Below are positions 52,404 to 61,125 of a stretch of DNA of 64,000 bases, piece after piece. A model generated the notes under the pieces. That model was not told the DNA's origin. It did not search any database and was given only the letters and a program-made list of their open reading frames with translations. Source of the stretch: JAAXPZ01 sp965215705 (GTDB lineage Bacteria; Campylobacterota; Campylobacteria; Campylobacterales; Sulfurovaceae); NCBI GenBank assembly GCA_965215705.1, contig CBDCEE010000003.1, positions 124,001 through 188,000 of the forward strand, given 5' to 3'. Within the stretch, counting starts at the first letter, position 1. The number at the start of each line of letters is the position of its first letter. A program made the translations under genes and the position numbers.

Positions 52404-52764
52404 CTTTTGTTTCTCTCCCTTTGTTGCTGTTATTATAGTGAGCACGGGCAAAGTCTTCTCGTAGAGGGTGAAATATATCGATGACCTTGCAGTCAGTCAG
52501 TGCTCTACCTGAATGTACAACATTGGGCTCCAGTGCCATGACAGTACCTGGCTTGAGGATATATGTCTCCCCAGATACTGTGAGCTCCAGCTCCCCCTCT
52601 ATCACATTGATGACCTGTTCATTGTGGTGTGAGTGCTCAGGCAGTATAGCTCCCTCATCCAGCGTGACATGAAGCACGGAGAGGGTATCTGTGGTGACTA
52701 TATGTGCCCTGATGCCTTTGGCTAGTTCTAGCTCTGGTAGGTCTTTGGTTTGTATAAATCCCAT
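52390..52764 (-). CDS. Cupin domain protein
   Basis: A 124-residue single-domain cupin. Motif 1 is PEHSHHNEQVINVIEGELE, and motif 2 is PGTVMALEPNVVHSGRAL, together giving the metal-binding His and Glu residues. Family members include small metal-dependent isomerases, dioxygenases and sugar-binding regulators; the role here is unknown. It overlaps the following lipoprotein gene by 14 nt, so the two are translated together. Confidence 0.88.
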   Translation of the reverse strand: MGFIQTKDLPELELAKGIRAHIVTTDTLSVLHVTLDEGAILPEHSHHNEQVINVIEGELELTVSGETYILKPGTVMALEPNVVHSGRALTDCKVIDIFHPLREDFARAHYNNSNKGRETKDENR

Positions 52765-52922
52765 GTATGCTCCTAGGGTGAGATAGTTTTTGGCTTCTTG
52801 TGCATTGTAGCGATTTTGGGCTTATTGGTTTATTGGGCTTGGGTGGGGTATCTAAAGTAATACGATTACGTTCACCTGACCCTCTTTGTTCTGTTTGTAA
52901 TGATCTATTGTTACTCCTTCCA

Positions 52923-53228
52923 TTATCCAACCATCTGACTAGTCATGCCTCTAAAGTCTTTGATCTTTTTATGACACTTTGGACAGAGCCCAAATTTTAT
53001 CTGTGTTCTTGTCAATTCTGTATTACAGTTTTCACATAGCCAAAGCGTAGGTTTTGGTTGACTTTTGTACTTAAAAGAGAGTAGGAAAAGTATGAGTGCT
53101 ATCACAAAAAAGAGATAGTGAAAGGAGAAGCTATTAGGTGAAAAATAGTGATTAAGTACATTTAAGATTTGATCTACGATCCCAATAAAAACAAAGAGCA
53201 AGGCAAAAAGTTTTAATTTGACATGCAT
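52923..53228 (-). CDS. Small membrane protein with C-terminal zinc ribbon
   Basis: A 101-residue protein with two hydrophobic helices (FALLFVFIGIVDQILNVL and YLFFVIALILFLLSF) followed by a rubredoxin-like zinc ribbon, LCENCNTE and GLCPKCHKK (CxxC-x17-CxxC). No named family recognised. It lies at the edge of the second repeat island and is separated from the cupin by 158 nt that carry the motif CACCTGACCCT, also found in the repeats downstream. Confidence 0.6.
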   Translation of the reverse strand: MHVKLKLFALLFVFIGIVDQILNVLNHYFSPNSFSFHYLFFVIALILFLLSFKYKSQPKPTLWLCENCNTELTRTQIKFGLCPKCHKKIKDFRGMTSQMVG

Positions 53229-53376
53229 GATGGCTTACCTTTCTTTAGAGATAGCTTTGATTTACTATATCTTCGTTCCGTATCTTCTGATACGGAATGC
53301 GAATGCAATATTGTATCATAGTGGAAGCTGTTTTGTGGCATTTATCTTATTTTGAGATATGGAATGAATGAAGTAT

Positions 53377-53460
53377 TGTAGGGTGCAGTTTGCAACGCAC
53401 CATATTGGCAATTAAAATAACATCATACTATCGCCGAAAGGCTCAGGGGAGCTTTGGTGG
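53377..53460. repeat. REP-like element, copy A2
   Basis: This segment matches 23911-23990: GTAGGGTGC, then TTTGCAACGCACCAT, an AT-rich spacer, then the mini-hairpin GCCGAAAGGC with a GAAA loop and a G/T-rich end. Part of it recurs at 53513-53545. The copies share their order and spacing, so they come from one dispersed element. Confidence 0.75.
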
Positions 53461-53480
53461 GTAATCAGGAGCTCGAAAGA

Positions 53481-53666
53481 GTAGTGGGTAGACACCTGAC
53501 CCTAAAGTTGCTATCGCCGAAAGGCTCATGGTGACTTTGATGGGGGAGAGTAAAGTAGTGGGTAGACACCTGACCCTAAAGTTTAAAGTTTGACCCTAAA
53601 GTTTAAAGTTTGATGGGGCATCTAATTTCTGTAAAAGTAGTGAGTAGACACCTGACCCTAAAGTTT
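53481..53666. repeat. Three direct repeats of a 29-bp unit
   Basis: The unit GTAGTGGGTAGACACCTG plus ACCCTAAAGTT occurs at 53481-53509 and 53556-53584, and with one change at 53638-53666. Shorter TGACCCTAAAGTTTAAAGTT units lie between. The core ACCTGACCC resembles motifs found near REP-associated Y1 transposases, though none is encoded here. With the A2 element and 53229-53376, where nothing else is seen, this fills the 520-bp gap between two genes. Confidence 0.75.
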
Positions 53667-53748
53667 AAAGTTTAAAACACAATAAACTCTAAACAACCTA
53701 AAAACAGTCAATTCGCCCTGCGTTTGTCCGGTCCGCTGAAGCGATTGG

Positions 53749-54138
53749 TTATAGTTTTTTATTACTTTTCTTAATTTTGATTATATAGCTTTTTGAATCA
53801 AAAGTAATATAATCTAAGGTTTTAATAATCTCTAATCCTCTAACGGGTTTATAACTTGGATAGAATATAATAGAGAGAACGACTATTTTTTTATCCTTTT
53901 CAGAATAATTAATTATTAAATCCACACTTTCTTCTATTGGAAAATAAGATGTTTTCATGTTTTTTGGTGTCTCATGTTGTAAATATCTATCTTCTTCTTT
54001 AATTCCAATATTTAATAAAATCTTTTTAGCATTAGAAAGCAACATTCCTGTTTTAATTTTTTTATCATTATTATTAGTTTGTGCAAATAAAATACCAGCA
54101 AACAAAAACATAATTAATGTAACGTTTATTATCTTCAT
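53749..54138 (-). CDS. Hypothetical secreted AT-rich protein
   Basis: A 129-residue protein with a signal peptide (MKIINVTLIMFLFAGILFAQ) and a Lys/Ile/Asn-rich mature part ending KIKKSNKKL. RBS ATAGGAGAAA is strong, so it is likely translated. The base composition is far more AT-rich than that of neighbouring genes, which, with the flanking repeats, suggests acquisition. No domain recognised. A GC-richer segment (53711-53748) lies just after its stop. Confidence 0.65.
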   Translation of the reverse strand: MKIINVTLIMFLFAGILFAQTNNNDKKIKTGMLLSNAKKILLNIGIKEEDRYLQHETPKNMKTSYFPIEESVDLIINYSEKDKKIVVLSIIFYPSYKPVRGLEIIKTLDYITFDSKSYIIKIKKSNKKL

Positions 54139-54453
54139 ATTTTCTCCTATAACTATTTATTAGTAGAACATTATGTCCCACTATTGCTTAATTTCCTTCT
54201 TAAGAGTATATCAAAAATGTTCAGCTATTTTAACAAAAATAGAAAAAATATGCACCCAAGGGCATTTCCTCCCTACGGTCAGGGCACAATTTGAATTGCT
54301 ATGCTTAAAAGTATGTCAATATGAAACATTTCCACCATCCTATCCAAAAACAGGCTACACTCTCTTATCTGGTGCGTGTTATGCACCTTACGAGAATCTT
54401 GGAGATTATGCTATAATTCCAGATTAATTTTTTTACAAAAGAGACACAAACCC
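54139..54453. other. Intergenic region upstream of uvrA
   Basis: 315 nt without a supported gene. A hairpin GGTGC-GTGTTAT-GCACC at 54371-54387, with CTTACG after it, is a degenerate inverted member of the GTAGGGTGC repeat family. A TATAAT at 54411-54416 is the likely uvrA promoter, giving a leader of about 30 nt. An open frame at 54173-54427 has no RBS or family features. Confidence 0.5.
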
Positions 54454-57276
54454 ATGGCAAAACCAAAAGACACCATTCGCCTCTACGGCGCACGAGAAAA
54501 TAACCTAAAAAACATAGACCTAGAGATCCCCAAGAACCAGCTAGTAGTCATCACCGGCATCTCAGGATCGGGCAAATCTACGCTGGCGTTCTCTACGCTG
54601 TATGCGGAGGGGCAGAGGCGTTATATCGAGTCGCTCTCCTCCTATGCCAGACAATTCCTCGGACGTGTGGGCAAGCCTGATGTGGACAAGATCGAGGGAC
54701 TCACACCCGCTATCGCTATAGACCAAAAGACCACCTCCAAAAACCCACGCTCAACCGTGGGTACGATCACAGAGATCTATGACTACCTGCGACTGCTCTT
54801 TGCCAGAGTTGGGCGACAGCACTGTCATGAGTGTGGCAAGCCTATCTCCTCTATGTCAGCCTCCGATATCATCACCGAGGTACTGCGACTGCCAGAGGGA
54901 GCCAAGCTCGTCATCATGGCACCACTGGTCAAGGAGAAGAAAGGTACATTCGCGGATATGCTTGAGTCTTTGCGTCACAAGGGCTTCGTCAGAGCGATGA
55001 TCGATGGGGTGATGGTGCGACTGGATGATGAGATCGAACTCTCCAAGACCAAGAAACATACCATCAAAGTCGTCATCGACCGTGTCGTGGTCAAAGAGGA
55101 GTCCAAAGAACGGATAGGGCAGGATGTCGAAAAGTCTCTCAATGAGAGCTATGGAGAGGTAGAGATCGAAGTGCTCAACCATGAGGAGCTCGATCTCGAC
55201 CGCAAGCACTATCACTACTCGGAGCATCTGGCGTGCTTTGACTGTAAGCTGAGCTTTGAGCCGCTGGAGCCTGTGAGCTTCTCCTTTAACTCCCCCAAGG
55301 GAGCCTGTCCGATCTGTGATGGACTGGGTATCCGCTATACCATCGACCTCAAAAAGATCATACAAGGAGCCCTGAGCATCGACAAGGGTGCAGTCAAGAT
55401 CATGTATGGCTTTAACAAGAGCTACTATACTAAATTTCTAACCGCCTTCTGTGAGCAAAATAAGATCGATACCAAGATCCCCTACGATGACCTTCCCGAA
55501 CATGAGAAGAAGTCTATCCTCTATGGGGCAGCAGAACCGGTCAACTTCACCTGGAAACGCCACAAACTGACGCGAGAGTGGCCAGGCGTGGTAAAGTTCG
55601 CCCATGATATGTTCAAGGATGAGAAAGATGTCGCAGAGTACATGACGGAGAAGGTCTGTGACAAGTGTGAGGGGCATCGCCTGCGACCACGCTCACTCTC
55701 CGTCATGATAGAGGGAAAGAATATTGCGGATATCATCGATATGCCCATCGAGGAGAGCTATGCGTACTTTGCAGAGGATGGGAACTTCTCTCACTTTACC
55801 GAGCAGCAACAGCTCATCGCAGATTCGATACTCAAGGAGATCCGAGAGCGGCTCTTCTTTCTCTTTGATGTGGGGTTGAGCTATATCACGCTTAGCCGTG
55901 ATGCACGGACGATCTCTGGAGGTGAGGCACAGCGTATCAGGATCGCTTCGCAGATAGGATCGGGGCTCACAGGCGTGATGTATGTACTCGATGAGCCCAG
56001 TATCGGGCTGCATGAACGAGATACCATCAAGCTCATCCGCACGCTCCAATCCCTACGAGATAAGGGCAACTCCGTCATCGTCGTAGAGCATGACAAAGAG
56101 ACGATCGAGTCTGCGGACTTTATCGTCGATATCGGCCCCGGTGCTGGTGCACATGGGGGTGAAGTGGTCTTTGTAGGGGTGAGTAAAAAGCTTGAAAAGG
56201 CGAAAACCCTTACCGCTGATTACCTCTATGGACGTAAAGATGTCTCTTACCCTCATGGGCGTAAAGCAGAAGGGCATTTGGAGATCCGTAATGTCACACT
56301 GAACAATATCGAGAACCTCTCAGTGGGTATTCCACTGCGTAGCTTCGTCTGTGTGACAGGTGTGAGTGGCAGTGGGAAGAGCTCGCTGATCCTACAGACA
56401 CTCCTGCCAGTAGCCAGACAGATACTCAACCATGCCCGTAACATCAACTCCATCGATGGGGTAGAGATCGATGGCTTGGAGCATCTGGACAAAGTGATCT
56501 CTCTGGATCAGAGCCCTATCGGACGTACCCCACGCTCCAATCCTGCTACCTATACAGGGATCATGGATGAGATCCGTAAGCTCTTTGCGATGACCAAAGA
56601 AGCAGAGCTTCGTGGTTATAAGATAGGGCGTTTCTCCTTTAACGTCAAGGGCGGTCGTTGTGAGAAGTGTCAAGGCGATGGACAGATCAAGATCGAGATG
56701 CACTTTTTGCCAGATGTACTGGTAGAGTGTGACAGCTGTCATGGGTCACGCTATAACGAACAGACGCTAGAGGTACTCTACCGCGGCAAATCGATCGCAG
56801 ATGTGCTGGCGATGAGTGTGACTGAAGCGATGGAGTTTTTCAAGGCAGTACCCAATATCGCTATCAAACTCAAGACACTTATCGATGTAGGACTGGGCTA
56901 TATCACCCTAGGGCAGAATGCCACCACACTCTCAGGGGGAGAAGCACAGCGTATCAAACTCGCCAAAGAGCTCAGCCGCAAAGATACAGGCAACACGCTT
57001 TACATCCTAGATGAACCTACCACAGGACTGCATTTTGATGATGTCAACCGATTGACAGGTGTGTTGCATCATTTGGTTGACTTAGGCAACTCTGTGATCG
57101 TGGTGGAGCATAACCTGGATATGGTCAAAAATGCAGACCATGTTATCGATATGGGTCCTGACGGGGGAAATAAGGGGGGACAGATCGTTGACACCGGTAC
57201 CCCGGAGGCACTGGCGGAAAATTATGAAAAAAGTGGAAGTTATACGGGATTGTACTTAGCGCGAGAGATCAGCTAA
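54454..57276 (+). CDS. uvrA: Excinuclease ABC subunit A
   Basis: A 940-residue damage-recognition ATPase of nucleotide excision repair. Two ABC modules are present, with Walker A GISGSGKST and GVSGSGKSS, signatures ISGGEAQRIRIA and LSGGEAQRIKLA, and Walker B segments YVLDEPSIGLH and YILDEPTTGLH. Zinc-binding Cys clusters include CHECGK, CDKCEG and CEKCQG with CDSCHG. The frame is open upstream to 54376, but the ATG at 54454 gives the standard N-terminus (MAKPKDTIRLYGARENNLKN). Confidence 0.97.
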   Translation: MAKPKDTIRLYGARENNLKNIDLEIPKNQLVVITGISGSGKSTLAFSTLYAEGQRRYIESLSSYARQFLGRVGKPDVDKIEGLTPAIAIDQKTTSKNPRSTVGTITEIYDYLRLLFARVGRQHCHECGKPISSMSASDIITEVLRLPEGAKLVIMAPLVKEKKGTFADMLESLRHKGFVRAMIDGVMVRLDDEIELSKTKKHTIKVVIDRVVVKEESKERIGQDVEKSLNESYGEVEIEVLNHEELDLDRKHYHYSEHLACFDCKLSFEPLEPVSFSFNSPKGACPICDGLGIRYTIDLKKIIQGALSIDKGAVKIMYGFNKSYYTKFLTAFCEQNKIDTKIPYDDLPEHEKKSILYGAAEPVNFTWKRHKLTREWPGVVKFAHDMFKDEKDVAEYMTEKVCDKCEGHRLRPRSLSVMIEGKNIADIIDMPIEESYAYFAEDGNFSHFTEQQQLIADSILKEIRERLFFLFDVGLSYITLSRDARTISGGEAQRIRIASQIGSGLTGVMYVLDEPSIGLHERDTIKLIRTLQSLRDKGNSVIVVEHDKETIESADFIVDIGPGAGAHGGEVVFVGVSKKLEKAKTLTADYLYGRKDVSYPHGRKAEGHLEIRNVTLNNIENLSVGIPLRSFVCVTGVSGSGKSSLILQTLLPVARQILNHARNINSIDGVEIDGLEHLDKVISLDQSPIGRTPRSNPATYTGIMDEIRKLFAMTKEAELRGYKIGRFSFNVKGGRCEKCQGDGQIKIEMHFLPDVLVECDSCHGSRYNEQTLEVLYRGKSIADVLAMSVTEAMEFFKAVPNIAIKLKTLIDVGLGYITLGQNATTLSGGEAQRIKLAKELSRKDTGNTLYILDEPTTGLHFDDVNRLTGVLHHLVDLGNSVIVVEHNLDMVKNADHVIDMGPDGGNKGGQIVDTGTPEALAENYEKSGSYTGLYLAREIS

Positions 57277-57652
57277 GTATATAGGTCATCAGCTTTTTGA
57301 AAATGATCAATAGGACAATGGCTGCAAGTATCTCATAGCCTATGACCCACGTCAGCATGGCATTGCTCTCAAGAGAGTTAAATGTATCTACACTTCCGCC
57401 ACTCACATAAAAGAACATAAAGAGTGTTCCCATGATCCATGGTGCGAAGATGAGAAAAGTGAGATATGTAATACCTCCATAGCCCTCAGGGATGATACCC
57501 AGTTCACTATCCTGCACGTCGGCACTCATAAATTCTGCAAGTTTGTCACGTGTTTTTGCTTTTCGGCGTTTTTGCTTCTCTCGTCTTATCTTTCTGGCAG
57601 ATTCAAGTATCGTATCTGACGAACTTGTCTTAAAAGGATTATTTGTAGCCAT
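57269..57652 (-). CDS. Hypothetical membrane protein
   Basis: A 127-residue protein with a basic, Lys/Arg-rich cytoplasmic N-terminus (residues 1-45) and two hydrophobic helices (ITYLTFLIFAPWIMGTLFMFFYV and VIGYEILAAIVLLIIFKKL). No named family recognised. It converges on uvrA with an 8-bp overlap and is divergent from polA. Coding status is supported by composition and tight packing. Confidence 0.7.
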   Translation of the reverse strand: MATNNPFKTSSSDTILESARKIRREKQKRRKAKTRDKLAEFMSADVQDSELGIIPEGYGGITYLTFLIFAPWIMGTLFMFFYVSGGSVDTFNSLESNAMLTWVIGYEILAAIVLLIIFKKLMTYILS

Positions 57653-57807
57653 TAAATCAATGCCCCTCCGTCTACAGTGTTCATATATTATAATATAAAA
57701 ATGTCAAAAACCCTTTAAAAACACAAAAATAAGTTACTATTCTATAAAGAAACAGCGTCTAATCTGCTTTTTGTTAAAATAGCTTTACTTTATCAGACAG
57801 GTTTTGC

Positions 57808-60498
57808 ATGAAAACAATCACAATTATAGATACATTTGGCTTTTTCTTCCGCGCATACTTTGCTCTCCCTCCACTGCGTAACTCTGAAGGATTCCCTACG
57901 GGACTTTTGACAGGGTTCGCCAACTTAGTAGACTCTTTACACCGTGACCACAGTACAGACTACCTGGTCTTTGCACTGGATGCCAAAGGGAAAACCTTTC
58001 GTAATGATATCTATCCAGAGTACAAAGCCAACCGTGATCCTGCACCTGAAGATTTGACCAAACAACTCCCTATAGCTATAGACTGGATAGCTCAAATGGG
58101 CTTTGCCAATCTTATGCGTGAAGGGTATGAAGCAGATGATGTCATCACAACGGTGACTAAATTTGCCAAAGAGAAGGGTCTTAAAGTTCGTATAGTTTCC
58201 CACGATAAAGACTTGTATCAGATGATAGAAGATGGGAAAGTGGAGATGTATGACTCTGTAAAAAAGGCCGTGGTCAACGAGCAGACCTGTATCGACAAGT
58301 TTGGTGTACACCCTAAAGACTTTATAAACTTTCAAGCCATACTTGGTGATAGCTCCGACAATGTACCGGGTGTTAAAGGCATAGGTAAAGTAGGGGCTTC
58401 TAAGCTTATCAATGCGTATCATACCTTAGAAGCGATCTATGAAGACATAGAAAACTGTGGTACGCCTCGTATACAAAATCTACTGTTAGAGAGTAAGGAA
58501 AAAGCTTTTTTGTCTCGTGAACTTGTGACCATGCGTACCGATGTTTTTGCAGATATGGATGTAGAGAGTTTTGTTTTTGAAGATAAGAACTACCTTTCAT
58601 GTCTACTTGATGAGTTTGAACAGTATGAGATGAAACAAGCCATACGTAAAGCAAAAGTAGGGCAAGAGGCTGATTGTGAAAGAGAGGTAGTGGTACCTAA
58701 AAAAGCTACACTGAGTTTTGAAGCAGTGACACTCGATACCAAAGAGAAGCTTGAAGCAATTGTAAATGCTATAGAAGATGAGACCATCGTAGCATTTGAT
58801 ACAGAGACCACAGGACTGGATACCAAAACAGCAAAGATGGTGGGGTTTAGTTTTTGTCTCTCTCCGGAGAGAGCCTACTATGTACCTATAGGGCATAACT
58901 ACCTTGGTGTGGAAGATCAGGTATCTGTAGAGGATGCCATGGCTTCCTTGAAAAAACTGCTCAGACACAAAGTGGTAGGGCAAAATCTGAAGTTTGACTT
59001 CTCCCTGCTGTATAATCAGTATGAAACAGACGAGGTGATGCCTTTTGCCGATACGATGATCATGGCATGGCTGAGTGACCCTGGGTCTAAAGTAGGGCTG
59101 GATGCGTTGGCGAAGAAGTTCTTTAGGTATGAGATGAAACCCTTCAAGGAGATGGTAAAAAAAGGAGAGAACTTCTCTCATGTTGCTATCTCTGATGCTA
59201 CATTCTATGCCGCTGAAGATGCATGGATGACCTTTATGCTCTATGGAGCGATCAAAAAGAAGATGGAGCTCAGCTCTCTGAGCCATCTTTTAACCGAAGC
59301 CAAAAATGTAGAATATCCGTTCATCAATGTACTTATTCGTATGGAGCGTCTGGGTATCAAGATAGATCAGTCTAAACTGCAAGTGCTTCAAAAAACATTG
59401 AGTGAAGACCTCCATACCCTTACACAAGAGATCTATGCTTTAGCAGGAACCGAGTTCAACATCCGTTCTACCCAGCAGCTGGGTGTCATCCTCTTCCAAC
59501 AGATAGGACTCAAAGGCGGCAAGAAAACCAAGACAGGATACAGCACCAATGAAGCGGTACTTCAGTCACTAAAAGGTGAACATGAGATCATTCCTAAGAT
59601 ACTCGAATACCGTGAATACCAGAAGATCCTCTCTACGTATGTAGAACCCCTTTTGAAACTGGCAAAGCAGGATGAAAAGAGCCGTATCTATACCTCATTC
59701 ATCCAGACTGGGACAGCGACAGGAAGGCTTAGTTCTAAAGACCCAAATTTACAGAATATTCCTGTACGTTCTGCTTTGGGGCGTTCTGTAAGAGAAGCCT
59801 TTGTGGCAAAAGAAGGGTATAAGTTGGTGAGTATCGACTACTCTCAGATAGAGCTTCGTCTGCTTGCACACTTTTCGCAAGATGCAGCACTACTTGAAGC
59901 CTTTAACAACAAGGTAGATATCCACATGGCGACCGCAGTGAAGCTTTTTGGAGAAGCAGAAGCCAAAGAGAAAAGAAGTTTTGCCAAATCTGTGAACTTT
60001 GGACTGCTTTACGGTATGGGACCTAAAAAACTCTCTGATGAACTGGGCATTAGTTCTGGTGAAGCCAAAGAGATCATCACCAACTACTTTGCTTCATTTC
60101 CAACCGTCAAGAACTTTTTGGAAGGGATTCAGGAGAGAGTGAAAATCGATGGTTATGTAGAGACCATCCTTAAAAGAAGAAGACTCTTTGACTATGAGTC
60201 TGCCAATGGTATGCAAAAGGCTGCGTTTATGCGTGAGTCTGTCAACACCGTCTTTCAAGGTTCAGCTGCTGATCTCATAAAGCTCTCCATGAACCAGATA
60301 GACACCATGATACGAGAAGAAGAACTGGATGCGTTTATGCTCCTACAGATTCACGATGAACTTATCTTTGAAGTAGTTGAAAACAAAGTAGAAGAAATCA
60401 GTAGGCGTTTTGTGCATATTATGGAAAATGTACTGGAACTGGATGTACCTTTGGAGTGTTCGGTGAGTGTTGGAGACTCTTGGGGAGAGTTAAAATAG
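57808..60498 (+). CDS. polA: DNA polymerase I
   Basis: An 896-residue repair and Okazaki-fragment polymerase with all three activities. The 5'-3' exonuclease domain covers ~1-285 (DTFGFFFRAYFALPPL, EADDVITTV, GDSSDNVPGVKGIG). The proofreading domain (~320-510) keeps its acidic residues in FDTETTGLD, NLKFDFSLL and YAAEDAW, so it should be active. The polymerase domain has VSIDYSQIELRLLAHFS, the finger helix KSVNFGLLYGM, and LQIHDELIFE. RBS is weak. mscL follows after 67 nt. Confidence 0.97.
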   Translation: MKTITIIDTFGFFFRAYFALPPLRNSEGFPTGLLTGFANLVDSLHRDHSTDYLVFALDAKGKTFRNDIYPEYKANRDPAPEDLTKQLPIAIDWIAQMGFANLMREGYEADDVITTVTKFAKEKGLKVRIVSHDKDLYQMIEDGKVEMYDSVKKAVVNEQTCIDKFGVHPKDFINFQAILGDSSDNVPGVKGIGKVGASKLINAYHTLEAIYEDIENCGTPRIQNLLLESKEKAFLSRELVTMRTDVFADMDVESFVFEDKNYLSCLLDEFEQYEMKQAIRKAKVGQEADCEREVVVPKKATLSFEAVTLDTKEKLEAIVNAIEDETIVAFDTETTGLDTKTAKMVGFSFCLSPERAYYVPIGHNYLGVEDQVSVEDAMASLKKLLRHKVVGQNLKFDFSLLYNQYETDEVMPFADTMIMAWLSDPGSKVGLDALAKKFFRYEMKPFKEMVKKGENFSHVAISDATFYAAEDAWMTFMLYGAIKKKMELSSLSHLLTEAKNVEYPFINVLIRMERLGIKIDQSKLQVLQKTLSEDLHTLTQEIYALAGTEFNIRSTQQLGVILFQQIGLKGGKKTKTGYSTNEAVLQSLKGEHEIIPKILEYREYQKILSTYVEPLLKLAKQDEKSRIYTSFIQTGTATGRLSSKDPNLQNIPVRSALGRSVREAFVAKEGYKLVSIDYSQIELRLLAHFSQDAALLEAFNNKVDIHMATAVKLFGEAEAKEKRSFAKSVNFGLLYGMGPKKLSDELGISSGEAKEIITNYFASFPTVKNFLEGIQERVKIDGYVETILKRRRLFDYESANGMQKAAFMRESVNTVFQGSAADLIKLSMNQIDTMIREEELDAFMLLQIHDELIFEVVENKVEEISRRFVHIMENVLELDVPLECSVSVGDSWGELK

Positions 60499-60565
60499 TT
60501 TCACACATATATCAATAAGTGATAATCTACTATAATGGTGAGTCAAAAAAAATTAAAGGACACAT

Positions 60566-60997
60566 ATGTTAGAAGAGTTCAAGAAGTTTCTCGTCAAGGG
60601 AAACATGGTAGACATGGCAGTAGGTTTCATTTTTGGTGGCGCTTTTGCTACAGTGATCAAGTCACTGGTAGCCAATGTCATTATGCCTCCTGTAGGTCTA
60701 CTATTGGGTGGGGTTGATTTTTCTCAACTATTCGTTACACTGGATGGCAAAGAATATGCCACGATGGAAGCATTGGATAAAGCAGGAGCACCAGCGATCA
60801 AATATGGTCAGTTCATTAATGATACGATTTCATTTTTGATCCTTGGTTTCGTAATGTTTTTGATGGTTAGAGCCTATAATAGACTCAAAGAGAGTGAGCC
60901 AGAAGCAGCAGCGACTGAAAAAACATGTAGTAACTGTGCGATGAAGATCCCTGTAGATGCAAAAGTATGCGGCTACTGTGGTAACACAGAGGTATAA
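60566..60997 (+). CDS. mscL: Large-conductance mechanosensitive channel MscL with zinc-ribbon tail
   Basis: A 143-residue channel that opens near lytic membrane tension. The N-terminal amphipathic part MLEEFKKFLVKGNMVDMAVG and first pore helix (FIFGGAFATVIKSLVANVIMPP, shown in part) are typical; the second helix is FLILGFVMFLMVRAYNRL. The C-terminal ~25 residues form a zinc ribbon, CSNCAMKIPVDAKVCGYC, in place of the usual charged helix. RBS AAAGGA. A terminator follows. Confidence 0.95.
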   Translation: MLEEFKKFLVKGNMVDMAVGFIFGGAFATVIKSLVANVIMPPVGLLLGGVDFSQLFVTLDGKEYATMEALDKAGAPAIKYGQFINDTISFLILGFVMFLMVRAYNRLKESEPEAAATEKTCSNCAMKIPVDAKVCGYCGNTEV

Positions 60998-61013
60998 GCC
61001 TCTTTTAATTTTC

Positions 61014-61040
61014 CGGAGGGTATATTTCTGCCCTCCGTTT
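61014..61040 (+). terminator. Terminator after mscL
   Basis: Stem CGGAGGG / CCCTCCG with a 10-nt loop, followed by TTT, 16 nt after the mscL stop and just before tRNA-Arg. The T-tract is short. Confidence 0.65.
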
Positions 61041-61048
61041 CCCTATCT

Positions 61049-61124
61049 GTTCCTATCGCTTAACTGGATAAAGCAGGGCCCTCCTAAGGCCTAGCTAGAG
61101 GTTCGAGTCCTCTTAGGAATACCA
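61049..61124 (+). tRNA. tRNA-Arg (anticodon CCT)
   Basis: A 76-nt cloverleaf. The acceptor stem is GTTCCTA / TAGGAAT with a G-T pair at the end, the anticodon stem GGGCC / GGCCT holds the loop CTCCTAA with anticodon CCT (61083-61085), and the T arm reads GAGGTTCGAGTCCTC. The encoded CCA ends at 61124. It reads AGG codons. Three tandem repeats begin two bases later. Confidence 0.95.
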
Positions 61125-61125
61125 T

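Noticed and set aside
52655..52930. 91-codon minus-strand frame over the start of the cupin gene
   Set aside because: Overlaps the well-supported cupin gene in another frame and crosses the intergenic repeat motif.
54173..54427. 84-codon open frame before uvrA
   Set aside because: No RBS, no recognisable protein features, and it contains the repeat hairpin and the uvrA promoter.
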